Assembly: GCA_029261095.1 (NCBI GenBank)
Contig: JAJDBZ010000294.1
Location: 1-35,516, forward strand
Direction: 5' to 3'
Origin: Candidatus Omnitrophota bacterium
Lineage (GTDB): Bacteria > Hinthialibacterota > Hinthialibacteria > OLB16
Length of the DNA: 35,516 nucleotides
Part shown: one piece after another, positions 7,871 through 16,393 of the stretch
Layout of the letters: each line of letters begins with the position of its first letter
Numbering within the stretch: the first letter of the stretch is position 1
Notes under the pieces: model-generated
What the model was told of the DNA's origin: nothing
Database searches by the model: none
Seen by the model: the letters and a program-made list of their open reading frames with translations, nothing else
Position numbers and translations under genes: made by a program

Positions 7871-9265
7871 GTGTCCCACAAAAAATCCATGAATTGGCGA
7901 CGGCCCCTGCTAAACCAGTTGTTGAACTTGAAAGATGCCATGTATGGCGCTCCATTCGCCACCACTAGGGAATATCGGGAAATCCTGAATTGGACCGCAT
8001 CCGATCGACTAGCGGTGCAAAATAGACAGGAGGAGCGACTTACTTCCCTTCTCTTGCACAGCCAGCGTCATTGTCCGTACTACCGAAGATTGCTTGAAGA
8101 AACCGGAGTCGTAGATCGATCGACAGTCAGGTTGGAAGAATTTCAAAAGATCCCGTTCCTGACCAAAGAGATCATGCGGGGGAACATCCCCGATCTATTG
8201 AGCGATGAACGGCGGTCGCGGAAGGTTTACCGAAACACCTCAGGGGGATCGACAGGGGAGCCAATCCCGTTCTATCAGGATAATGTCTACAAGGCTTCGA
8301 ATTGGGCTACTGTCCTCTATTACAATCATGCCCTCGGGAAAGAACTGGGCGACCGTGAAGTCAAATTATGGGGATCTGAGCGGGACATCTTGCAGGGAAA
8401 CATCGGATTCAAATCCCAATTGAAAAATTTTTTGTACAACCGACTTCTCCTCAATGCGTTTCGGATGACCCCTGAAATGTGTCGGAGCTATGTGGATCAA
8501 ATCAACCGATTTCGGCCGGTCTCGATTTGGAGTTATGTCGATTCCATTTACCAACTGGCTCGATATGTGGAGCGTGAGGGGATCAACATCGAACCGATCC
8601 CGGCGGTTATCACTACCGCGGGAACTTTGGATAACGAAATGAGACACTTTATCGAGAGGACCCTTTTGACAAGAGTGTATAACCAATACGGCTCTCGGGA
8701 GGTCGGTCCGGTTGCGGCGGAAAGACTCGATCAGAAGGGGCTGGTCCTGTTCGAGTGGAGCCAGTTTGTGGAGGTGGTTGATTCGGCAGGAAACCCCGTT
8801 CCTCCAGGGGGGACGGGTGAAATAGTGATCACCCTCCTTTCCAACTACACAATGCCTCTGATTCGTTATCGCATCGGCGACATGGCGATGGTTCCCCTTG
8901 AGGAAGATTTCTCCGAACTTCCCCTCCGACGTCTGAGTTCGGTGACTGGGCGAGTTACCGATTATTTTATCCGCAAGGACGGAGCGCTGGTGCATGGAGA
9001 ATATTTCACGCATCTGTTCTACCATCGAAATTGGGTCCGTCGGTTTCAGGTAGTTCAAGAAACATTCGATCGAGTTTCAGTCAATCTTGAGTGCGAAAAC
9101 CGTCCCGAGAAAGATGAAGAAATCGAAATAGAAAAGATGATTCAGAAGGTGATGGGCCACGAATGTCGTGTCGATTTCGAGTATCTCGATCAAATCAAAC
9201 CCTCCTCTTCCGGAAAGTACCTTTACACGTTTTCGAAGGTGGGACGAGAGCAGGATCATGATTGA
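7871..9265 (+). CDS. CapK/PaaK-like AMP-dependent ligase family protein
   Basis: The 464-residue protein has the phenylacetate-CoA ligase/CapK pattern. RHCPYYRRLLEETGV near the N-terminus is the usual CapK opening. NTSGGSTGEPIPF is the phosphate-binding P-loop of adenylate-forming enzymes, QYGSREVGPVA the adenine-binding region, and LIRYRIGDMA the later Asp motif. Such proteins often occur in capsule and exopolysaccharide clusters, where they are thought to activate an acyl group for sugar modification. True phenylacetate catabolism is unlikely, because no paa genes are present and glycosyltransferases flank it on both sides. The GTG at 7871 gives MSHKKSMNWRR; an ATG at 7889 is an alternative. 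Neither has a good Shine-Dalgarno, so the start is open. It overlaps the next gene by 8 bp. Confidence 0.88.
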   Translation: MSHKKSMNWRRPLLNQLLNLKDAMYGAPFATTREYREILNWTASDRLAVQNRQEERLTSLLLHSQRHCPYYRRLLEETGVVDRSTVRLEEFQKIPFLTKEIMRGNIPDLLSDERRSRKVYRNTSGGSTGEPIPFYQDNVYKASNWATVLYYNHALGKELGDREVKLWGSERDILQGNIGFKSQLKNFLYNRLLLNAFRMTPEMCRSYVDQINRFRPVSIWSYVDSIYQLARYVEREGINIEPIPAVITTAGTLDNEMRHFIERTLLTRVYNQYGSREVGPVAAERLDQKGLVLFEWSQFVEVVDSAGNPVPPGGTGEIVITLLSNYTMPLIRYRIGDMAMVPLEEDFSELPLRRLSSVTGRVTDYFIRKDGALVHGEYFTHLFYHRNWVRRFQVVQETFDRVSVNLECENRPEKDEEIEIEKMIQKVMGHECRVDFEYLDQIKPSSSGKYLYTFSKVGREQDHD

Positions 9266-10145
9266 ACACGGGGCGCCATCAGTCTGTGTCAGCATCGTCC
9301 ACTACAGGAATCCTGACTTGCTCGATGCTTGTCTTCAGAGTTTTGTGGAGCATCCCCCCACCCTACCCTTCCGTGTGGTAGTTGTGGATAACTCCGCCTC
9401 CACACATTCAGTAAAAGAGAGAGTAGAGCGATATCCCTTTGTCGAATTGAGGGAAGCGAAAACCAACATCGGTTTCTCGGCCGGTAACAACCGAGGGGTC
9501 GAGGGAGCCACCGAGGATTACTACTTCTTTTTGAACCCGGACACCAAGATATTCGAATCCACATTGGAGAATCTTGTCAGTTTCATGGAAAGAACTCCCT
9601 CGGCGGGGGCGCTAGGACCCACAAACATAGGTCCGGATGGAATCATCCAGTTTAGTTGTCGTAAATTCCCGAATATTTGGACAGTCCTGGCAAATCGTTA
9701 CTCCTTTCTTACGCGTTTCTTTCCCAACAATCCGATATCAAACCGTTACCTGCAAACCGAATTGGACCGAGGTGAAACCCAGGAGGTAGACTGGGTAAGT
9801 GGCGCGGCACTTATGATGAGGAGTGAGGATTTTAAGAATCTACGGGGCTTCGACGAGGATTATTTTCTCTATTCGGAGGATGTCGATTTATGTTATCGAA
9901 TTCACCAGATTGGAAAGAAAGTTTATTTCTTCCCCGGTTCAAAGATTGTCCATGCGATAGGGGGAGCGAGCGGGAAAAGCCGATATCGATCTCTGTGGGA
10001 ACGCCACCGAAGCATGTACACCTTTTTCAGGAAACACTACAGCCGGGATATTCCGCTTCTCGACCTCATCACCTTATTTGGCGTGCTTTCCCGGGCAACG
10101 CTTTTCCTCTTTCTTGAGTCAGTGGGAAGATCCCCACACAGGTGA
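9258..10145 (+). CDS. Glycosyltransferase family 2, rhamnosyltransferase-like (WbbL type)
   Basis: The start is the ATG at 9258, preceded by GAGCAGGA and overlapping the CapK-like gene by 8 bp; an upstream in-frame start would only read through that gene. This gives 295 residues. VCVSIVHYRNPDLLDACLQS opens the GT-A fold, NIGFSAGNNRG and FLNPDTKIF give the nucleotide and metal site, and WVSGAALMMR, GFDEDYFLYSEDVDLCYR is the block typical of dTDP-rhamnosyltransferase-like GT2 enzymes. A hydrophobic C-terminal stretch (LLDLITLFGVLSRATLFLF) may associate with the membrane. It is the last gene of the glycan operon and is followed by a short convergent gap. Confidence 0.93.
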   Translation: MIEHGAPSVCVSIVHYRNPDLLDACLQSFVEHPPTLPFRVVVVDNSASTHSVKERVERYPFVELREAKTNIGFSAGNNRGVEGATEDYYFFLNPDTKIFESTLENLVSFMERTPSAGALGPTNIGPDGIIQFSCRKFPNIWTVLANRYSFLTRFFPNNPISNRYLQTELDRGETQEVDWVSGAALMMRSEDFKNLRGFDEDYFLYSEDVDLCYRIHQIGKKVYFFPGSKIVHAIGGASGKSRYRSLWERHRSMYTFFRKHYSRDIPLLDLITLFGVLSRATLFLFLESVGRSPHR

Positions 10146-10244
10146 CAACCTGGATTTCGACGATCACCGACCCCATGGTGTTCCGGGCGGAAGCTATCGT
10201 GTTCATAGGTTTTTCTTTTCTGAAATCAGATGCGTCAAACTCCC

Positions 10245-12644
10245 TCAGGCGGACTTTCTGTGGAGGTGTTCGTTGAGGGCTGAATAAAGGTGTTCAGGCT
10301 TAACCGGTTTGCTGAGGTAGCCATCCATACCCGCTTCAAGACACTTCTCTTTGTCGCCCTTCATGGCGTTGGCAGTCATGGCAAGGACGGGCATTCGCGC
10401 GCCACCCCCCTGCTCTCGGTCTCGCAGCTCGCGTGTCGCTTGATACCCATCCATTTCTGGCATCTGACAATCCATTAAAACCAAATCGAACTTCATCGCC
10501 TCCAACGCTTGAAGGGTCTCGATACCGTTTGCGGAGAGATGAACCGAGTAACCTTTCTTTTCGAGGATTTTTGAGGTGATCTTCTGATTCACCGGATTGT
10601 CCTCAGCCACCAGGATTCTGTACTCCCGATGAAGAGAGGTTGCTCGATGGTCGTGATCGCCCAAGGATTCATTATCCCTTGATCCTCCATCTTCTTCTGG
10701 AGCCAATGATGATCTTAGTATTTCAATGAGAGATTTTTCGCGGATGGGTTTCCTGAGAAATCCGATTCTTCTCCTGCTTGAATTGGCCGGAATTTCGAAA
10801 TCGGCTCCACGTGGAGCTAGGAAAATGAGAGGAACTTGAGCGAACCCTTCCAGCAAATCGATCCGGTGAGAAAGTTCTGCTGGACGAAGGCCCTCAAGCC
10901 GGGAATCGAGAATAATCGAATCGAACTTTTCGCCACCCTCTGCATGATCCTTCAAATCATCCAATGTTGTCCCCCGCGCGGACGAGGCCCCTAGATCAAG
11001 AAAGTGGTGTTGAAGGACCTCCACGAGCACATCTTCGCTCTCCAAAATCAAGACATGGCTGCCACGGATTGCATCGGATCCTGGATCGACGGGTGTGATA
11101 TTTTCGGATTGGCTCTTTCCGAGGTCCATGGTGAACCAAAAGGTGCTTCCTTGTCCTTCCACACTTTCGACCCCAACTTGCCCATTCATCAGGGTGGCCA
11201 GATCTTTACAGATGGCCAACCCGAGACCTGTCCCACCGAACTTGCGTGTGGTGGAAGAATCGACCTGAGAAAAAGATTGGAACAAGCGGTGTATCTTGTC
11301 CTCCGGAATGCCGATGCCGGTATCCTCCACCTCAGTTCTGAGAAGGATTCGATCCCCATCCTCATTCTCAGTATTGATTCGGATAGTGACAGACCCGTTC
11401 GAGGTAAACTTTAGTGCATTGTTGAGGTAGTTCAGAAGAATCTGGCGAATACGAGTTGAATCGCCAATCAAGATCCGAGGAACGGATAGATCGATGAAAG
11501 AACCGAGTGTGATGTTATTCTCATAGGATTGCTTAGCCAATAAATCCAGTGTGTCTTCAACTGTTTCGCGGAGGTCAAATTCGACAGCTTCAAGATCCAG
11601 TTTCCCTGCTTCTATTTTTGAAAAATCAAGGATGTCGTTGATGATTGTGAGCAGGCCTTCGCCACAACTGGTGATGGTTCTCGAATACTCTCGTTGCTCG
11701 GCGGTTAGCTCGGTCTCCAAAAGCAGACCCGCCATCCCGATGATACCGTTCATAGGAGTACGAATCTCATGACTCATGGATGCCAAGAAATCCGATTTGG
11801 CTTGAGTTGCGCAATGTGCTTCCTCTAAAGCGTCATCAAGAGCCTGATTCTTGTTTTCTATCTCCTGGGCGTATCCCAGAAGCCTTTTCTGGGCAAGATG
11901 GCGCTGAGTCTCATCCAGCCCCAAAGACAGGATCGAACTCACATTTCCATCCTCATCATAGAGCGCGGAATTGTACCATCTACAATCGATCGTATTCCCA
12001 TCGGGGAGAGTGTGTTTACAAAAAACAGTCCCTCGATCCTCCGACTTACACAACAGACGTTTCATCTTTGTCTCGAAGAACTCCAGTTCCCTTGTGCTGA
12101 ACATCTCCAATTCCAATGGCGTTTTTCCAACAGCATCCTTGGAGGGAATTGAGAAAACTTCTGCGGTCTTGTTAGACCAGATCTTGACCCGCAGGTCCGA
12201 ATCCCAATGGACGACGGCCAGGGGTGAGTTTTCGACATGGCTCGTCATGACCTGAGTTGCATGTCTGAGTTTCGAATCATCATCTGCATGACGCTGGATT
12301 TCTTTTTCGAGGGCAACGTTCCTGGTTTTCAGTTCATGCAATCGAGCCTTCATATCGATCGATTTTTGCTTGATCGGTAGGGCAATGGCAAACCCAACGT
12401 ATCCGGATGCTAATATGAATATGAAAACTGGTAGAGCACCAGGAAGAGAGATGGGAAACTGGATACTCCAATTAAGATCGAACAGGCCGCTCCAAATCAA
12501 AATAAGAGTGGCTGGTAGCCCCAGGAGAATTAGAAATGTATTCCAGGGGGGTCTGGATTTGGTAAAGATGCTTCGCCCAGTTGTTCTATCCCCCGGAGCT
12601 GGTTCGGCTTTTTCCAATCCGACCTTGTCACCGTCAATTCCCAA
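10245..12644 (-). CDS. Membrane-bound hybrid sensor histidine kinase with two receiver domains
   Basis: The 799-residue protein starts with two membrane helices (about 36-57 and 70-90), then a short coiled coil and a PAS domain (about 130-250). HisKA carries the phosphorylated His292 in [13 protein letters not shown], followed by an HATPase with N-box ([11 protein letters not shown]), DTGIGIPE and GTGLGLAI. Receiver 1 lacks the usual acidic pair at its start (LILESEDV) but keeps an Asp (IILDSRL) and the Lys (FLRKP). Receiver 2 is complete: VAEDNPVNQ, Asp725 in [11 protein letters not shown], Lys in YLSKPVKP. There is no output domain, so it should pass phosphate to a separate partner. It starts with TTG at 12644; GAGGAG seven bases upstream decides this start. 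A sigma-54-like promoter and paired repeats lie upstream. Confidence 0.94.
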   Translation of the reverse strand: MGIDGDKVGLEKAEPAPGDRTTGRSIFTKSRPPWNTFLILLGLPATLILIWSGLFDLNWSIQFPISLPGALPVFIFILASGYVGFAIALPIKQKSIDMKARLHELKTRNVALEKEIQRHADDDSKLRHATQVMTSHVENSPLAVVHWDSDLRVKIWSNKTAEVFSIPSKDAVGKTPLELEMFSTRELEFFETKMKRLLCKSEDRGTVFCKHTLPDGNTIDCRWYNSALYDEDGNVSSILSLGLDETQRHLAQKRLLGYAQEIENKNQALDDALEEAHCATQAKSDFLASMSHEIRTPMNGIIGMAGLLLETELTAEQREYSRTITSCGEGLLTIINDILDFSKIEAGKLDLEAVEFDLRETVEDTLDLLAKQSYENNITLGSFIDLSVPRILIGDSTRIRQILLNYLNNALKFTSNGSVTIRINTENEDGDRILLRTEVEDTGIGIPEDKIHRLFQSFSQVDSSTTRKFGGTGLGLAICKDLATLMNGQVGVESVEGQGSTFWFTMDLGKSQSENITPVDPGSDAIRGSHVLILESEDVLVEVLQHHFLDLGASSARGTTLDDLKDHAEGGEKFDSIILDSRLEGLRPAELSHRIDLLEGFAQVPLIFLAPRGADFEIPANSSRRRIGFLRKPIREKSLIEILRSSLAPEEDGGSRDNESLGDHDHRATSLHREYRILVAEDNPVNQKITSKILEKKGYSVHLSANGIETLQALEAMKFDLVLMDCQMPEMDGYQATRELRDREQGGGARMPVLAMTANAMKGDKEKCLEAGMDGYLSKPVKPEHLYSALNEHLHRKSA

Positions 12645-12680
12645 TGGAAGTCTCCTCTTTTCGTTAGAACAGATAGAATA

Positions 12681-12709
12681 ATGATTTCGATTCCTAAAAA
12701 TCGAATCAT
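12681..12709 (-). repeat. Inverted repeat / hairpin in the predicted leader of the hybrid kinase gene
   Basis: On the plus strand ATGATTTCGATT (12681-12692) pairs with AATCGAATCAT (12699-12709) around the loop CCTAAA, with a single bulged T. It falls 37-65 bases upstream of the TTG start and just inside the transcript if the predicted sigma-54 promoter is used. It may be an operator or an mRNA leader hairpin. No T-run follows on the minus strand, so it is not a plain terminator. Confidence 0.5.
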
Positions 12710-12727
12710 CTCAACAGCTTATTCAGA

Positions 12728-12741
12728 GCAGTTTCAATGCC
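12728..12741 (-). promoter_or_regulatory. Candidate sigma-54 promoter (GG-N10-GC) for the hybrid kinase gene
   Basis: On the minus strand the sequence reads AAGGCATTGAAACTGCTC. GGCA (-24 side) and TGCT (-12 side) have exact GG-N10-GC spacing, close to the TGGCAC-N5-TTGCT consensus; the base before GG and the base before TGC deviate. The expected start of transcription is about 12716, giving a leader of roughly 70 bases. Support comes from context: a sigma-54 activator gene ends about 250 bp upstream, and two matching inverted repeats lie at enhancer distance. Confidence 0.5.
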
Positions 12742-12860
12742 TTGATTGTAACAATATGGGGAATTACAGATTAGGATCGCTAACCACTATATTATCAATC
12801 GGTTAGGCAGTCATGAAGTGGCCAGAGGAGAAACCGGAACGAAAACGGGGATGTGTGAAT

Positions 12861-12880
12861 GTGTCTTTAAATAGAGACAC
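12861..12880. repeat. 20-bp inverted repeat, copy 1 (candidate activator-binding site)
   Basis: GTGTCTTTAAATAGAGACAC: 6-base arms GTGTCT/AGACAC around an AT-rich centre. It matches copy 2 (12958-12977) at 16 of 20 positions, including all outer five bases on both sides. It lies roughly 145-165 bases upstream of the predicted sigma-54 start point, the usual distance for an enhancer bound by an NtrC-type protein with a Fis-like helix-turn-helix. Confidence 0.55.
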
Positions 12881-12957
12881 AAAAAAATTGCATTGATTAA
12901 ATTATGTGTTTTTCAAATTTTTCATACATATTTGGCAAAGGTCGCGAATCCCAGACA

Positions 12958-12977
12958 GTGTCTTCATAAAGCGACAC
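12958..12977. repeat. 20-bp inverted repeat, copy 2 (candidate activator-binding site)
   Basis: GTGTCTTCATAAAGCGACAC: 5-base arms GTGTC/GACAC, same length and layout as copy 1, whose first base is 97 bp away. It begins 15 bp beyond the stop of the NtrC-type gene. I found no further copy of this palindrome in the other intergenic gaps that I inspected. Confidence 0.55.
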
Positions 12978-12991
12978 AATATAGGTGGCGA

Positions 12992-14362
12992 TCAACTCCG
13001 AAAATTGTCAGCCGAAAATTCATATTTCGAGAGGATCTTGTGGAGGGATTGGCGGCTAATCCTTGCTTCTTTAGCAGAGCTGGTAACATTTCCACCATGG
13101 CGGGAAAGCAGGGCCTCCAGGTATTGTTTGTCGGCTTGAGCCAGGAAATCCTGCCTGGAAATTGAAGTCGTTAACTCTGAAAACCGCTTTCTTTCATCTG
13201 ATCCTTGCGACTCTTTTACTCTTGAAGGGAGGTCCGACAAATCAATTCTCCCAGAGTGGCAGAACGTAAGAGCATGTTCGATCACGTTCCTCAGCTCGCG
13301 GACATTTCCAGGCCAGTCGTAAGATTGGAGGAGTTTCATCGCGTTAGTGGTCACACCAGATACAACGTTTCTGTGAGAAAATCCCCTGAGAAAATGTTCG
13401 ACAAGAACTGGAATATCAGCGATTCGATCTCGTAATGGCGGGATAGTAATCGGGACCACCGCCAGGCGGAAATAGAGGTCTTTCCTAAAATACCCTGCCT
13501 CCACAAACTCCTCGAGATTTCGGTTCGTTGCGGCAATGATCTTGGTGTCGATTTCAACGTGGGATTTCTTCCCTAGTGGAAGGAATGTTTTTTCCTCAAG
13601 AAACCGAAGGAGTTTTGCTTGGAGATTCATCGGCATTTCCCCGATTTCGTCGAAGAACGTAATCCCTTTCTCTGATAATGCGAGCAACCCGACCTGTTCC
13701 CTGTCCGCACTGGTGAATGATCCTTTGCTGTGACCAAAGAGGATGGATTCCATCAATGATTCTGGGATCGCGGTACAATCAATCACATTAAACGCCTGAT
13801 CACGTCGATCTGTGTTCAGGTGAATGGTTCGCGCCACCAACTCCTTTCCAGTTCCGGTTTCACCAGAAATCAGGACTCCGGCATCCGATCTAGCGACCTG
13901 CGAAGCGATTTCTCTGACTTCTTTCATGACATCGGTCTCACCGACAATGGGTGCGAATCCTTCCATATCCAAAGGGGCAAGTCGTGCGCCGGGTTTCTGA
14001 AGAAGAACACGGTCGATTGTTTGAAGGAGGTCTCCGATCTCAAAAGGTTTTAGGAGATAATCGGAAACACCGACCTTGATACCATCGATGGCAGAGTCTA
14101 AGGATGGAAAGCCGGTAACGACAATCAATGGAACATCTTCAAACCGGTTTCTACCGCTGCGGATCCATTCCATTGAGGCATTCCCGGGCATATTCAGGTC
14201 TGAAATCACCAAATCGATCGACTCGGTTTCAAGAATCCGCATTGCTGACTCACCATCCCTGGCACAAATACAGGAATAACCCTCATTCTTGAGCAATTCG
14301 GCCGTTGTATCCAGGAATCCCGGTTCATCATCCGCGATGAGTAGACGGGGCGATTCAGACAT
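12992..14362 (-). CDS. NtrC-family sigma-54-dependent response regulator
   Basis: The start is the ATG at 14362 (MSESPRLLIADDEP): AAGGAGA lies 6 bases upstream, and the gene overlaps the kinase stop by 8 bp. The open frame continues upstream but only through the kinase gene. The 456-residue protein has a receiver (acidic pair at 11-12, Asp55, Lys105), a sigma-54 AAA+ domain with Walker A GETGTGKE (167-174) and Walker B ITFFDEIGE (234-242), and a Fis-type helix-turn-helix at the C-terminus (GGNVTSSAKEARISRQSLHKI). The sigma-54 contact loop reads GSFTSA (214-219) instead of GAFTGA; the central Phe and Thr are kept. It should be phosphorylated by the upstream kinase and open sigma-54 promoters; the hybrid kinase promoter next door is a natural candidate target. 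Confidence 0.95.
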   Translation of the reverse strand: MSESPRLLIADDEPGFLDTTAELLKNEGYSCICARDGESAMRILETESIDLVISDLNMPGNASMEWIRSGRNRFEDVPLIVVTGFPSLDSAIDGIKVGVSDYLLKPFEIGDLLQTIDRVLLQKPGARLAPLDMEGFAPIVGETDVMKEVREIASQVARSDAGVLISGETGTGKELVARTIHLNTDRRDQAFNVIDCTAIPESLMESILFGHSKGSFTSADREQVGLLALSEKGITFFDEIGEMPMNLQAKLLRFLEEKTFLPLGKKSHVEIDTKIIAATNRNLEEFVEAGYFRKDLYFRLAVVPITIPPLRDRIADIPVLVEHFLRGFSHRNVVSGVTTNAMKLLQSYDWPGNVRELRNVIEHALTFCHSGRIDLSDLPSRVKESQGSDERKRFSELTTSISRQDFLAQADKQYLEALLSRHGGNVTSSAKEARISRQSLHKILSKYEFSADNFRS

Positions 14363-15935
14363 TTGCAGTCTCCTTAGGTCGTGGTTCATCATTGCATGAA
14401 ATTGGAATTGAGAACGTGAAAGTAGCCCCCTGGTTGACTGCGGACGCCACTGTAATCGCTCCACCCATAGCCTGAGCCAAGTTTTGCGAAACGGCAAGAC
14501 CTAACCCCAGGCCCCCTTGTCCCCCCGATTTCTTGGTGGTGAAGAAGGGATCAAAAATCTTAGATTGTATTTCTTGGGAAATTCCCTCTCCGGTGTCGGC
14601 CACTTCGACGATGGCATCATCCTCATATTTTCTAACCGTAACCCTGATTTTATCGCCAGAATGTGAAGCCTGAATCGCGTTGAGTATGAGATTGTAAAGA
14701 ATCTGATTGACTTCACCCTCAGGTTGGTAGACGAGGATGGGAGTTTTTGGGACCGATGTTTCGATCTCAAGGTGGTTTTGCTTGGATTTTGAAGAGAGTA
14801 ACCTGCAAACATCTGAAAGGGCCCCACTCAAATCGAACTGATTTGGTTTACCAGCCTTTGGACTATAGGTTTTATACATCTGTTGGATGATTGCCGCGAT
14901 ACGATCGATTTCCTTCTTGATCAGGTCAACATAGGACGCATATTTGCTGTCTTTCGGAATTTCGCTTCGTATCAGGGTAAACGCGTTCTTAATTCCTGCC
15001 AGCGGGTTGTTAATTTCATGCGCCACGCGGGCAGCCATCTGACCAGTGGCGGCAATCTTTTCCATAGCTGATTTCTGGCGCTGGAGTTCTTCTATCTTTT
15101 GTGTCCGTTGGTCGACCAACAATCCGAGGTGCGTGGTGTGTTCACGGAGGATTTCCTCCATCTTCTTCCGTTCGGTGATGTCGCGATAAACCATGACCCA
15201 TCCCAGAGCCTTGCCGACCTTGTCGAACAAGGTCCGATAGGTCACTTCAGCGGGAAAAGTCGATCCATCTTTTTTTCGGCATTTGGCCTCGAATTGCTGG
15301 ACAAGACCATGGGGAAGACTACTGAGGGGCGGAGATGCCAGCGAATCGAGTGGGCCATCGGCCGGATCGAGGATGATCGTGTGGGATTCACCAATAACCT
15401 CCTGAGAACGGAATCCAAATGTAACTTCGGCGCTCCCGGTCCAACGGACGATCTCTCCATCGAGATCTGTCAGGAGAACAGTATCGGGCATCGAATTCAA
15501 TATCTGATCCGATAAGAGGAGTTCCTCTTTGGCATGACGCCGCTCGAATTCTATCTTGTTCAAGCGGAGTACCTGGTCAACTGTGGCAGGCAGACGTTTG
15601 ATATGCTCAATCGTCTTGATGACGTAGTCGGCCACCCCCATCTTCATGGCCTCTATGGCAATTTCTTCGTTTCCTGTACCCGTTAGAAGAATAACGGGAG
15701 TTTCGAGGTTTTTCTGTTTCAGAATTTCCAGAACTTCGAGACCGGTGAACCCTCTTAGCAAGTAATCCGAGATAATGATATTCGGTGGGTTTTGGATTTC
15801 TTGAAGAAACTGTTCTCGGGTTTCGGCCTCGCGAATAATGGGGTCTTGAAATTCCTTGGTAAGGTATCGCTTGACCAAGCCCCGATCGGCACGATCATCG
15901 TCCACCAAGAGGAAGCTTATTTGTGGGATCGACAT
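14355..15935 (-). CDS. Receiver-PAS-histidine kinase, soluble
   Basis: The 526-residue protein begins with a receiver domain (VDDD at 11-14, Asp57, Lys107), continues with a linker and a PAS domain (about 142-255, ending in VMVYRDITERKKMEE), a coiled coil, and a kinase core with His306 in RVAHEINNPLAGI, N-box NLILNAIQAS, ADTGEGIS and GGLGLGLAVSQ. The HEINNPL type is typical of NtrB-like kinases that pair with sigma-54 activators, and the activator gene follows with an 8-bp overlap. No membrane segment is seen, so input probably comes through its receiver, likely from the upstream kinase, giving a phosphorelay. The start at 15935 overlaps the small receiver gene by 19 bp and has CAGGA upstream. 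Confidence 0.94.
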   Translation of the reverse strand: MSIPQISFLLVDDDRADRGLVKRYLTKEFQDPIIREAETREQFLQEIQNPPNIIISDYLLRGFTGLEVLEILKQKNLETPVILLTGTGNEEIAIEAMKMGVADYVIKTIEHIKRLPATVDQVLRLNKIEFERRHAKEELLLSDQILNSMPDTVLLTDLDGEIVRWTGSAEVTFGFRSQEVIGESHTIILDPADGPLDSLASPPLSSLPHGLVQQFEAKCRKKDGSTFPAEVTYRTLFDKVGKALGWVMVYRDITERKKMEEILREHTTHLGLLVDQRTQKIEELQRQKSAMEKIAATGQMAARVAHEINNPLAGIKNAFTLIRSEIPKDSKYASYVDLIKKEIDRIAAIIQQMYKTYSPKAGKPNQFDLSGALSDVCRLLSSKSKQNHLEIETSVPKTPILVYQPEGEVNQILYNLILNAIQASHSGDKIRVTVRKYEDDAIVEVADTGEGISQEIQSKIFDPFFTTKKSGGQGGLGLGLAVSQNLAQAMGGAITVASAVNQGATFTFSIPISCNDEPRPKETANV

Positions 15936-16387
15936 ATCGGGTCCTGTTCTGGCTTGGCATCAGATTTTAGAAAGAATCTGTGGACCGCAGCCAACAATTC
16001 GGAAAGTTCCGCGTAAGTGAGTGGTTTCACAAGGAAACAATTTGCACCGGCGCGGTATGATTCTGAAACATCAAGTGGGTCGGAGGATGCAGAGAGGATG
16101 GCACACGAAACTTTCTGGAGGCGTGGGTCTCCCTTTACCATTCGTACGAGATCGATTCCTGAGATGCGGGGAAGTCGGAGGTCGGTCATGAGCAATCGCA
16201 CGGTTGAGGCGGGCGACTGAAGGTATTGAAGGGCAGCCTCGGCATGAAGCACATGAACAATAGGAGTGTCGATACCCAGTTTTTTGAACACGCGGATAAC
16301 AAGTCGAGCATTGGATGGTTCGTCTTCAACCAGGAGGATCGAAGGGATATGGGGAGGTCGCTCTTCGATTTGGGTCGTTAAGTTCAT
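15917..16387 (-). CDS. Single-domain response regulator (Rcp1-like)
   Basis: The 156-residue protein is only a receiver: SILLVEDEPSNARLVIRVFKK, phospho-acceptor Asp69 in LMTDLRLPRISG, switch Ser/Thr in AILSASSD, and Lys121 in FLVKPLTY. It resembles the Rcp1 group that works with phytochrome-like kinases of the HEIKAPLRAI type, and exactly such a kinase is encoded immediately upstream. A short tail (about 25 residues) after the receiver has no domain. GGGGTGA, overlapping the stop of the upstream kinase, serves as Shine-Dalgarno. The gap to that kinase is 6 bp, and the 3' end overlaps the next gene by 19 bp. It probably shuttles phosphate from the first to the second kinase. Confidence 0.94.
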   Translation of the reverse strand: MNLTTQIEERPPHIPSILLVEDEPSNARLVIRVFKKLGIDTPIVHVLHAEAALQYLQSPASTVRLLMTDLRLPRISGIDLVRMVKGDPRLQKVSCAILSASSDPLDVSESYRAGANCFLVKPLTYAELSELLAAVHRFFLKSDAKPEQDPICRSHK

Positions 16388-16393
16388 ATACGT

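Noticed and set aside
7871-9265. Phenylacetate-CoA ligase of aromatic degradation (paaK)
   Set aside because: No phenylacetate genes are near, and it is coupled to glycosyltransferases; the CapK-like reading fits the setting.
12861-12880. Inverted repeat read as an intrinsic terminator of the NtrC-type gene
   Set aside because: On the minus strand the T-run comes before the hairpin, not after it, and a second copy of the same palindrome lies near; a protein-binding site fits better.
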